A stretch of 64,000 nucleotides of DNA from Streptomyces sp. NBC_00190 (lineage in GTDB: Bacteria > Actinomycetota > Actinomycetes > Streptomycetales > Streptomycetaceae), in contig NZ_CP108131.1 in assembly GCF_036203305.1 (NCBI RefSeq), positions 3,224,001 to 3,288,000 on the forward strand, read 5' to 3'. Below, in pieces: positions 42,505-50,517 of this stretch. A program made the translations under genes and the position numbers. The notes beneath the pieces were generated by a model, which searched no databases, had not been told where the DNA came from, and saw only the letters and a program-made list of their open reading frames with translations. Each line of letters starts with the position of its first letter. Positions within the stretch are counted from its first letter, which is position 1.

Positions 42505-43755
42505 CTACGGCTTCTTCGGGCCCGACTGCTTGGTGTCCTGCCGGGAGACCGGCTCGTCGTCGCCCGAGACGGCGAGCCAGGTCCCGAGCCCGACCGCCGC
42601 GGCCAGCAGGGCGGCCGCGGCCGACAGGGCGAGGCGCCGCTTGCGGGCGGCCTCGGCCCGGTGCCGCGCGGAGCCCGGTCGGTGGCCGCCGGCCGGCCTG
42701 GGCACCCGCGCGGTGCCCAGCGCGCCGCCCGCCAGCTCGTCCGGCCCCGGCACCCGCATCGAGGTGTGGGTGTCCCGGTTGGAGTCCGTCGCGGAGCCCG
42801 GCACCAGCGGGACCACGCCCCGGCGGCGTACCGGATCGGCGGCAGGCTCCTCCGAGGGGCCGGGCTCCGGCTCCGCGTCGTCCGGCTCGTCCACGTCCAG
42901 CGGCGGCATCCCGGCCAGCAGCGGCAGCAGGTCCCGGAGGCGCACGGAGAGCTCCGAGGCGCGCAGCCGCGACGCGGGCGCCTTGGCCAGGCACTGCACG
43001 ATCAGCTGCCACAGCTCGTCGGGGATCCCCGGCAGCGGGACGACGGTCTCCGTCACGTGCCGGCGCAGCACCGCGCCCGGGTGGCCCCCGCCGAAGGGGG
43101 TGAAGCCGGCCAGCAGCTCGTACAGGACGGTGGCCAGCGCGTATATGTCCACGGCCGCGCGCGGGGGCAGGCCCTCGACGATCTCCGGCGCCAGATAGTC
43201 CGGAGTGCCGATGATCCGGGTGGTCGGGGCCGAGGCCCGGCCCGCGGAGGCGCGGCGCGGGGTGTCGATCAGCTTGGCCACGCCGAAGTCGGTCAGCAGC
43301 GCCGGGTGCGAGCCGCCCGGGCCGAGCGGGCCCTGCATGTCCAGCAGGACGTTCTCGGGCTTGACGTCCCGGTGGACGACCCCGGCCGCGTGCGCGGCCG
43401 CCAGCGCGTCCGCGACGTCCGCGACGATCGCCACGGCCGCCTCGGGGGCGAGCCGGCGCTCGCGGTCGAGGCGCGTGCGCAGGTCCGTACCGCGGACGAG
43501 GTCCATGACGAGGGCGAGGTCGTTGCCGTCGACGACGAGGTCGCGGACGGACACGACGTGCGGATGCTCCAGGCCGAGCAGCGCGCTGCGCTCCTGGACG
43601 AAGCGTCCGACCAGCTCCTGGTCGGACGCGAGGTCCTCGCGCAGGAGTTTGACGGCGACGGGGCCGTCAGGCCCCTCGCCCAGCCACACCGTGCCCGCGC
43701 TGCCGCGCCCCAGGATCTGGTGCGCGGTGTACCGGCTGCCGATCTTCCGTGCCAC
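42505..43755 (-). CDS. Ser/Thr protein kinase, membrane-anchored
   Basis: 416 residues from GTG at 43753-43755, with AGGGAG seven bases upstream. Residues about 10-265 form a complete kinase domain: glycine loop GRGSAGTVWLG, Lys in VAVKLL, catalytic HRDVKPENVLL, DFG in LLTDFGVAKL, and TPDYLAPEIVEG. An acidic/Pro-rich linker leads to one membrane helix (about 375-397) and a short outside tail, without PASTA repeats. It is probably a PknB-type signalling kinase. It is the second of two kinase genes in tandem, 160 bases after the first. Confidence 0.93.
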   Translation of the reverse strand: MARKIGSRYTAHQILGRGSAGTVWLGEGPDGPVAVKLLREDLASDQELVGRFVQERSALLGLEHPHVVSVRDLVVDGNDLALVMDLVRGTDLRTRLDRERRLAPEAAVAIVADVADALAAAHAAGVVHRDVKPENVLLDMQGPLGPGGSHPALLTDFGVAKLIDTPRRASAGRASAPTTRIIGTPDYLAPEIVEGLPPRAAVDIYALATVLYELLAGFTPFGGGHPGAVLRRHVTETVVPLPGIPDELWQLIVQCLAKAPASRLRASELSVRLRDLLPLLAGMPPLDVDEPDDAEPEPGPSEEPAADPVRRRGVVPLVPGSATDSNRDTHTSMRVPGPDELAGGALGTARVPRPAGGHRPGSARHRAEAARKRRLALSAAAALLAAAVGLGTWLAVSGDDEPVSRQDTKQSGPKKP

Positions 43756-43915
43756 GACTGCTCCCTCAGCGGCTGGCGTACGCACCAAAGCTACGCGGCC
43801 GGGTGGGCGTTGGAGGCACGCAGGGGCCCGGATTTGCGGCGACCTTCACTTCTGCGGGCGAAATCACGTCCCAGAAGTCGACAAATCCACGAACTCAGCG
43901 CTACAGGGTTCCGTT

Positions 43916-45622
43916 TCAGGGCGCGGAGGGTCCCGTGGAGCCCGTCGCGTCCCCGATGGCGCTGACCCAGTCGACGATGCCGGTGCCCCAGCTCCACACC
44001 TGGTCCCACCATCCCTTGCCGGTGCCGACCCATTCCTGGAGCGGGGTCAGCTCCCAGATCAGCCAGCCGCCGACGAACAGCAGCAGGATCATGACCAGGC
44101 AGCCCTTCAGGCAGCCGAGGCCGGGGATCCGCACCGGGTTGGCGCTGCGGCGGCGCGGCTCTCGCGGCTCACGCGGGGCCTGCGGAGGCTGCTGCCGGGG
44201 CGGCGGGCTCTGCGGGGGCTGCTGCTGCGGCGGCTGCTGGGGCTGCGGCTGGCGGTACTGGGGCTGCTGCGGCTGCTGGTACTGCTGAGGCTGGCGCTGC
44301 TGCTGCGGCTGGTAGTGCTGCGGGGGCGGCGGCGCGTACTGCTGCTGCGGCGGCTGCTGGTACTGCTGCTGCGGCGGGCCCTGCTGGTACTGCTGCTGCG
44401 GCTGGTGCTGCGGCGGCGGAGGCGCCTGCCGCTGGGGGCGGCGCCGCAGCGGGTCCTCGCTCGGGTCGAGGTAGTGGACCTGCGTCTGCTCGTTGCGGTC
44501 GCGGGCGGCGCGCATCTGCGACTCCCACGGGTGCGGCTGGTCCGGCCGCTGCACCGGCGGCATGACGGAGGTGGCGTCGGCCGCGCCGACCGGCGGCATG
44601 ACGCTGGTCATCGCGTTCGGGTCGTAGGCCCCGGCCGGCATCGCCCCGGCGCCGCTGGGCAGCACCTGGGTGGCGTCCGCGGCGCCCGGGGCCTCGGGGA
44701 CCGGCGCCGGCGAGGGGTCGGGCGCGAGCAGCGCACCGACGCCGAGCGCGGCCTCCACCTCGGCGGCCGTGGAGTGCACGCCGATGCCGGAGGCGACCAC
44801 GCGCAGCCCGCGGGCCAGGCTCTCGGCGCTGGGGCGCTCGGTCGGCTCCTTGCGCAGGCATCGCTCGATGACGGTCCACAGCGGCTCGGGGACCGTCGAG
44901 GGGCGCTGCGGATCCTCGCTCAGGTGGCGGTGCAGCACTTCGAGCGCCGTGCCGCCCGCGAACGGCGGACGGCCGGTGAGGAGCTCGTAGAGCAGGATGC
45001 CGGCGCCGTAGATGTCGACGGCGGAGGTCTGCGGGCGGCCCTCCGCGGACTCGGGGGCGACGTAGGCCGGGGTGCCGACGAACTCGTGCGTGCGGGTCAG
45101 ACCCGGGGAGTCCGCGAGGCGGGCGATGCCGAAGTCGGTGAGCATCGGCTTCATCTGCCCGCCGCGCTCGTCGAGGAGCACGTTGGCGGGCTTCAGGTCG
45201 CGGTGGACCACGCCGTCGGCGTGGCTGGCCGCGAGCGCGTCCGCGATCTGGGCGGTCAGCAGGCTCGCCGCGACGGGGGTGAAGGGGCCGTTCTGGCGGA
45301 GGTACTTGTGCAGGTCCGGGCCGTCGATCAGGTCCATGACGAGCGCGAGCAGATCGCCCTCGACGACGAGGTCGCGGGTGCGCACGATGTTGGGGTGCGT
45401 CAGGCGCAGCAGGACGGAGCGCTCGCGCAGGAAGCGCATGACGATGTCCGCGTCCTGGGCCAGCTCCTCCTTGAGGACCTTGATGGCCACCGTCTCGCCG
45501 GGCTGTCCGGCGACGGCCGCCTCGGCGCCCGCGGTCTCACGCTGGCGAGCACGCCAGACAGTGCCCGTGGCGCCGCGCCCGAGCGGCTCCTCGAGCAGGT
45601 ATTTGCTGCCGACTGGCCGCAC
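43916..45622 (-). CDS. Ser/Thr protein kinase with Gln/Pro-rich linker, membrane-anchored
   Basis: 568 residues from GTG at 45620-45622 (VRPVGSKYLLEEPLGRGATG). The kinase domain is complete: GRGATGTVWRA, VAIKVLKEEL, HRDLKPANVLL, TDFGIARL, VGTPAYVAPESAEG. Residues about 400-500 are almost entirely Gln, Pro and Tyr. A membrane helix (about 514-533: CLKGCLVMILLLFVGGWLIW) is followed by a Trp-rich outside tail of about 35 residues. No PASTA domain is present. It is divergent from the FHA-FtsK gene; FHA domains bind phosphothreonine, so a functional link is plausible. Confidence 0.93.
   Translation of the reverse strand: MRPVGSKYLLEEPLGRGATGTVWRARQRETAGAEAAVAGQPGETVAIKVLKEELAQDADIVMRFLRERSVLLRLTHPNIVRTRDLVVEGDLLALVMDLIDGPDLHKYLRQNGPFTPVAASLLTAQIADALAASHADGVVHRDLKPANVLLDERGGQMKPMLTDFGIARLADSPGLTRTHEFVGTPAYVAPESAEGRPQTSAVDIYGAGILLYELLTGRPPFAGGTALEVLHRHLSEDPQRPSTVPEPLWTVIERCLRKEPTERPSAESLARGLRVVASGIGVHSTAAEVEAALGVGALLAPDPSPAPVPEAPGAADATQVLPSGAGAMPAGAYDPNAMTSVMPPVGAADATSVMPPVQRPDQPHPWESQMRAARDRNEQTQVHYLDPSEDPLRRRPQRQAPPPPQHQPQQQYQQGPPQQQYQQPPQQQYAPPPPQHYQPQQQRQPQQYQQPQQPQYRQPQPQQPPQQQPPQSPPPRQQPPQAPREPREPRRRSANPVRIPGLGCLKGCLVMILLLFVGGWLIWELTPLQEWVGTGKGWWDQVWSWGTGIVDWVSAIGDATGSTGPSAP
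44210..44420. repeat. CTG/CAG-rich low-complexity tract coding for Gln/Pro
   Basis: About 210 bases dominated by CTG, CGG and GTA triplets on the plus strand encode runs of Gln, Pro and Tyr in the kinase linker. The triplet purity makes it prone to length change. Confidence 0.75.
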
Positions 45623-46059
45623 GTCTCGCGCTCCCCTGCTGTCGTCTGCTGTGGTCTGCAGTAGTCGATGGGTTGACTGGTTTTTTCCGGCCCACTCTAG
45701 GGGGTGTCCCCGTGGAAGACGCCGGGCGCCGAAGGTTGGTTGCCGCACATATGTGCGAAGGGTGATGTTTGCGGGGTATGCCGGAGGCGATTTTCCCCCG
45801 CTCGTTGTCCGATAAGCGTGAGGTCCGCGCCCCGCCGCGACCGATCAAGATCAATTGTCGGTGGGCGCCGGGCGTGTTGTGGGCGACAGGTGCGAGGATG
45901 CACACGTACGGAACGGCACGGGACGGGAGCCCCGCCTTCCGGCAGACCTGACCGGACGACGCGTCCGTGCCGGGTGGGGGGCGATCGGGCGGCCATGTCC
46001 CGGAATTCCCCTGCCGGGCGCACGCACCGCGCACCGCGCAGAAGGGACCGCTGACGGCG
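45623..46059. other. divergent intergenic region between kinase and FHA-FtsK genes
   Basis: 437 bases carry the promoters of both genes. TAGAGT (minus, 45694-45699) could be the kinase -10. A perfect palindrome GCACATATGTGC occurs at 45745-45756. I found no gene within it. Confidence 0.5.
45745..45756. promoter_or_regulatory. 12-bp palindrome, candidate operator
   Basis: GCACATATGTGC is a perfect palindrome, noticeably AT-rich in its centre, located about 125 bases before the kinase start in the shared promoter region. Confidence 0.35.
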
Positions 46060-49035
46060 ATGCAGATCCGGCTGACCGTCCTCGGGTCGCGCAGCGGCCA
46101 CCAGCCCGCGACCGCCCCGGTGAGCTGTGACGTGCTCGTCACCGCACCCGCCGGCACCGTGCTGGCCGCGGTCGCCTCGGGGCTCGCGGCGACCGTCGGC
46201 GGGCCGGACACCGGGGGCACGGTCGTGCTCTACGCCGGCGCCGAGCGGCTCGACCTGCAGCGGCGCGTGCTGGGCGAACCGCCGCTGGTGGACGGGGCGG
46301 TGGTGGCGCTGCACGGCCCGGTGCCGGACGTCCTGCCGGAGGAGAGCCTCGGCGCGCCCCAGCTGCACGTGGTGGCCGGGCCCGACGCGGGCGGGGTGCA
46401 CCTGCTGCACAGCGGGCAGATCCGGGTGGGCCGCTCCGCCGACGCCGATGTCCCGCTGGACGACCCGGACGTCTCCCGGCTGCACTGCGCGGTCACGGTG
46501 ATGCGGGACGGCCGCGTGGCCGTGGCCGACCTGGACTCGACGAACGGCACCACCCTCGACGGTTCCCCGGTGGGGCCGCAGCCGGTGGCCCTGCCGCCGG
46601 GGGCGCTGCTGCGGGTGGGCGAGTCCACTCTGCGGCTGGCGCCCGCGAGTGCGGACGGCGCCGCCGCCCTGCCGGTGGTACCGGACCTGGAGGGCCACCT
46701 CTCGCTCCCCGGCCGCGCCGCGTCCGCGGAGCCCCTCCCCGCGGGCGCCGCCGCCGGACCTCAGGCCGCCGAGAGCCCCGCCCCCGACCCCCTGCCGGGT
46801 GCGCGCCCCGCGTCCGGCACCTCCGGTACGTCCGGCACCTCCGGTACGGAGCACGCGGGCGCCCCCGCCCCGGGCCCGGGCCCGTACGGCGCCCCCGGCC
46901 CGGATCTGGGCTCCGCCGCCGGCCCCGCGCCGGCAGGCCGCCGCAAGGGGCTCGGGGCCTGGGCCCGGAAGTGGGTGCGGGGAGAGGAGGTCCCCGAGCC
47001 CGAGGCCGCGCCGGAGACCGCCTCGGCCGCGCCCGACCCCGACGACCCCGCCGCACTGCTGCTGGCCGCGCTGGGGCCCACCGAACGGTTGTGGTCGCGG
47101 CGCCCGGGGCACCCCAGGGTCCTGGAGGTGGGCCTCGGCGCCGGGAGCCGGGTGCCACTGCGTACGGCCGGCGCGCTCGGCATCGCCGGTCCGCGGGCCA
47201 GGCTGGCCGGGGTCGCCCGCTGCGTGATCGCCCAGCTCGCGGGCCTGCACGCGCCCGGACAGCTGGAGATCGTGCTCGTCTCCACCGACCGGGCGCGCCC
47301 GCTCGCCGAGCGCCGCCGCGACTGGGGCTGGCTCGGCTGGCTGCCCCACGTACGGCCCGCGCACGGCCAGGACTGCCGCCTGCTCCTCGCGTACGACCGC
47401 GACCAGGCCGCCGCCCGTACCGGTGAGCTGACCCGGCGCCTCGACGACGGTCCGCTCGGCGCGCACTGGGCCGCCGCCGATGCCGAGCAGGTACGGCAGG
47501 CCGCCGACGCCTACGAAGGCCCGTACACGCTCGTCGTCCTCGACGGCGACCCCGGCGCCGGCCCGCTGCGCGACATCACCGGGCGGCTCGCCTCGCACGG
47601 CCCGGCCGCCGGGATCCACGTGCTGGCGCTGGCCGAGGCTCCGGCGGCGACGCCCGCCTCCCCGGTCGCCGATACGTACGAGGCCGCCTGCGCGAGCATC
47701 CCGGCCTTCCGGGACTGCGGCGCGGTCGCCCTGCTCAGCGGCGATGTGGCCACGGCCGTACGGACCTTCGCGGTCAGCGGCGGCCGGCCGGTCCCGAGCG
47801 GCGACACCGCCACCGCCGACGCCGTTTCCGCGGCCTGGGCCGAGCGCTTCGCCCGGGCGCTGGCGCCGCTCCGCGGCGACAGCGGGACGGTCGAGCCGTA
47901 CCGGCCCGCCGCCGCCACCCTGCCGGCCACCGCGCGGCTGCTGGACGAGCTGGGGCTGGCCCGGGCCACCCCGGCCTCGCTGATGGCCCGTTGGGCCGCC
48001 GCCACCGAGCAGGGGCAGGCAGTGGGCGGCCTGGCCGAGATCGTGCTGGGCAGCGGGCGCCAGGGCGTCGTCGGCGCCGAGCTGGTCCACGACGGCCCGC
48101 ACCTGCTCGTCGAAGGGCCCGCCGGAAGCGGGCGGACCGAGCTGCTGCGGTCCGTGGCAGCGTCCCTGTCGGCGGCCGCCCGGCCCGACCGGCTGGGGCT
48201 GGTCCTCCTCGACGGGGCGGGCGGCGAGCGCGGCGACGGACTGCAGCCCTGCACCGAACTGCCGCACGTCTCGGCCCATCTGGTGGCCTCCGATCCGCTG
48301 CGGATGCGGGAGTTCGCCCAGGCGCTGGGAGCGGAGCTCAAGCGCCGCGACGAGCTACTGGACGGGATGGCGTTCGCCGAGTGGCACGCACGCCGTGAGG
48401 TCTCCGACCGGATGGTCTCGCCGCGCCAGCCCACCCCCGGTGAGCTGCGCGGCGACCTGGACAGCCAGCGCACGGGCACGCTCCGGCTGCGCGCCTCGGC
48501 CATCCGTACCGATCCCGCGGTGCCGAGCCCGCTGCCCCGCCTGGTCGTACTGGTCGACGACTTCGACGCGCTGGTCGCGCCGGGGCTCGGCGCCACGGGC
48601 CGCCCCGCCGCCGGTTCGGTGGTCCGGGTCCTGGAGGCGGTGGCCCGCGAGGGCGCCAGGCTCGGCGTGCACCTGGTGGCCACCAGCGCCCGCCCGGACC
48701 GTACGGCCGACACCGGGCTGGCCCGGCTGACGACCCTGCGCGTGGAACTCGACGCCCCCGACCAGCCGGGCCCCGGCCGCGGCCTGCTCCGGTACGCCGA
48801 CGGCCGGACGGTCCCGTTCCAGGCGGGCCGGGTCACCGGCCGGATCCCCCGCACGGCCACCCTGCGGCCGACCGTGGTCCCGGTGGAGTGGGATCGTATG
48901 GGTGATCCGCCGGCCCGTCGCCCGGTGCGTGAACTGGGCAACGGACCGACCGACCTCGCGCTGCTGGCCAGTGCCCTGGACCGGGCCTCGCACCTGGTCT
49001 CGGCGATACCCGTGCTGTTCCCGGCGGCCCCCTGA
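46060..49035 (+). CDS. FHA domain and FtsK/SpoIIIE-type ATPase protein, EssC/EccC-like
   Basis: 991 residues. Residues 1-88 form a small alpha/beta domain reminiscent of the ubiquitin-like or degenerate FHA head of type VII proteins. Residues 103-194 are a clear FHA domain (GRS at 124-126, SRLH at 139-142, TNG at 161-163), which binds phosphothreonine. A Pro/Gly-rich linker follows. The C-terminal half has an FtsK-like P-loop, GPAGSGRTE near 686-694, and Walker B LVVLVDDFD near 830. No membrane helix is obvious. Type VII ATPases of the EssC class also start with FHA domains, so a link to substrate export is possible. The start ATG lies 13 bases after AAGGGA. Confidence 0.82.
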   Translation: MQIRLTVLGSRSGHQPATAPVSCDVLVTAPAGTVLAAVASGLAATVGGPDTGGTVVLYAGAERLDLQRRVLGEPPLVDGAVVALHGPVPDVLPEESLGAPQLHVVAGPDAGGVHLLHSGQIRVGRSADADVPLDDPDVSRLHCAVTVMRDGRVAVADLDSTNGTTLDGSPVGPQPVALPPGALLRVGESTLRLAPASADGAAALPVVPDLEGHLSLPGRAASAEPLPAGAAAGPQAAESPAPDPLPGARPASGTSGTSGTSGTEHAGAPAPGPGPYGAPGPDLGSAAGPAPAGRRKGLGAWARKWVRGEEVPEPEAAPETASAAPDPDDPAALLLAALGPTERLWSRRPGHPRVLEVGLGAGSRVPLRTAGALGIAGPRARLAGVARCVIAQLAGLHAPGQLEIVLVSTDRARPLAERRRDWGWLGWLPHVRPAHGQDCRLLLAYDRDQAAARTGELTRRLDDGPLGAHWAAADAEQVRQAADAYEGPYTLVVLDGDPGAGPLRDITGRLASHGPAAGIHVLALAEAPAATPASPVADTYEAACASIPAFRDCGAVALLSGDVATAVRTFAVSGGRPVPSGDTATADAVSAAWAERFARALAPLRGDSGTVEPYRPAAATLPATARLLDELGLARATPASLMARWAAATEQGQAVGGLAEIVLGSGRQGVVGAELVHDGPHLLVEGPAGSGRTELLRSVAASLSAAARPDRLGLVLLDGAGGERGDGLQPCTELPHVSAHLVASDPLRMREFAQALGAELKRRDELLDGMAFAEWHARREVSDRMVSPRQPTPGELRGDLDSQRTGTLRLRASAIRTDPAVPSPLPRLVVLVDDFDALVAPGLGATGRPAAGSVVRVLEAVAREGARLGVHLVATSARPDRTADTGLARLTTLRVELDAPDQPGPGRGLLRYADGRTVPFQAGRVTGRIPRTATLRPTVVPVEWDRMGDPPARRPVRELGNGPTDLALLASALDRASHLVSAIPVLFPAAP

Positions 49036-49084
49036 CGGCTCCCCGAGCGCCCCGGAGGGGGTGCCCGGATGGCGGGACGCGGTA

Positions 49085-49113
49085 TTGCGGGGGCGCACGG
49101 CTCGGCGTAGACC
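49085..49113 (+). promoter_or_regulatory. promoter of the sugar ABC importer operon
   Basis: TTGCGG (49085-49090) and TAGACC (49108-49113) are separated by exactly 17 bases, 38 bases before the lipoprotein start. Confidence 0.6.
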
Positions 49114-49150
49114 TGTGGTCCGGGACACATCGAACCTCGGGGGCAGAGCC

Positions 49151-50512
49151 ATGCGCAAGCACGGAACGAGCCGTACGACGTATCGCTGGGCAGCCCTGGC
49201 CGCGGCCGGAGCGCTCGCGCTCACCGCGTGCGGGGGCGACCCGGACTCGAAGGCGGATCCGCCGCAGGCCGGGACCACGGCCGGGCCCACGGTGGAATTA
49301 CCGCAGCTGAAGGGTGAGAAGCTCTCGGTCGCCGCCGTCTGGACGGGCCCGGAGCAGGAGAACTTCACCAAGGTCCTGAAGGAGTTCGAGAAGCGGACGG
49401 GCGCCTCCGTCACCTTCGTCCCGGCCCAGGACCCGATCGTCACCTTCCTCGGCTCGAAGATCGCGGGCGGCGCCCCGCCGGACGTCGCGCTGCTCCCGCA
49501 GGTCGGGGCGCTGGTCTCGGCGGTCCAGAACAAGTGGGCGCAGCCGGTCGGCCCGGAGGCCCAGGCGCAGCTCGACAAGAACTACTCACCGGGCTGGAAG
49601 GCGCTCGGCGCCGTCGACGGCGTCCAGTACGGCGTGTACTACAAGGCCGCCAACAAGTCGTTGATCTGGTACAACGCGAAGGCCTTCGAGGCGGCGGGCG
49701 TCAAGCCCCCGAAGACCTGGAAGGAACTGATCAGCGCGGCCGACACGCTCTCCGCCTCCGGTACGCCGGCGGTCTCGGTGGCCGGCGCGGACGGCTGGAC
49801 GCTCACGGACTGGTTCGAGAACGTGTACCTGTCCCAGGCCGGTCCGCAGAAGTACGACCAGCTGGCCAAGCACCAGATCAAGTGGACGGACGACAGCGTC
49901 AAGCAGGCGCTGACCACGCTGGGCGAGCTGTTCGGCCGCAAGGACTTCCTGGCGGGCGGCCCGAGCGGGGCCCTGGCCACCGAGTTCCCGAAGTCGGTGA
50001 CGCAGACCTTCACCGGCGGCGACCGCCCGGCGGCCGCGATGGTCTTCGAGGGCGACTTCGTGGCGGTGAACATCGCGCAGACCGACGCGAAGGTGGGCAA
50101 GGACGCCCTCGTCTTCCCCTTCCCGGCGGTCGGCGGCAAGGCGCCGGTGGTCTCGGGCGGTGACGTGGCGGTCGCGCTGAAGCCGACGAAGGGCGCGCAG
50201 GCGCTGCTGACGTTCCTGGCGTCGCCGGACGCGGCGGAGATCCAGGCCCGCGAGGGCGGTTTCCTCTCCCCGAACAAGGGGGTCGATCCGGCCGCCTACC
50301 CCAACGACATCCAGCGGGGCATCGCGAAGTCACTGATCGCGGCGGGCGACGACTTCCGCTTCGACATGTCGGACCAGGCTCCGGCGGCCTTCGGCGGGAC
50401 CCCGGGCGCCGGTGAGTGGAAGGCGCTCCAGGACTTCCTGGCGAACCCGTCGGACGTGGCGGGCACCCAGGCCAGACTGGAGGCGGACGCGGCCAAGGCC
50501 TACGGGAACTGA
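49151..50512 (+). CDS. sugar ABC transporter substrate-binding lipoprotein (contains a TTA codon)
   Basis: 453 residues. The signal peptide with lipobox ALTAC anchors the protein to the outer face of the membrane at Cys27. The family-1 extracellular solute-binding pattern is clear: FTKVLKEFEKRTGASVTFVP, GSKIAGGAPPDVALLPQ, YYKAANKSLIWYNAKAFEAAGV, MVFEGDFVAVNIA. It captures a sugar or oligosaccharide for the two permeases downstream. Codon 54 (VEL in TVELPQ, bases 49308-49310) is TTA, which in Streptomyces needs the bldA tRNA, so full synthesis is expected only late in development. No ATPase gene follows; such systems often share MsiK. Confidence 0.92.
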   Translation: MRKHGTSRTTYRWAALAAAGALALTACGGDPDSKADPPQAGTTAGPTVELPQLKGEKLSVAAVWTGPEQENFTKVLKEFEKRTGASVTFVPAQDPIVTFLGSKIAGGAPPDVALLPQVGALVSAVQNKWAQPVGPEAQAQLDKNYSPGWKALGAVDGVQYGVYYKAANKSLIWYNAKAFEAAGVKPPKTWKELISAADTLSASGTPAVSVAGADGWTLTDWFENVYLSQAGPQKYDQLAKHQIKWTDDSVKQALTTLGELFGRKDFLAGGPSGALATEFPKSVTQTFTGGDRPAAAMVFEGDFVAVNIAQTDAKVGKDALVFPFPAVGGKAPVVSGGDVAVALKPTKGAQALLTFLASPDAAEIQAREGGFLSPNKGVDPAAYPNDIQRGIAKSLIAAGDDFRFDMSDQAPAAFGGTPGAGEWKALQDFLANPSDVAGTQARLEADAAKAYGN

Positions 50513-50517
50513 TCCCG

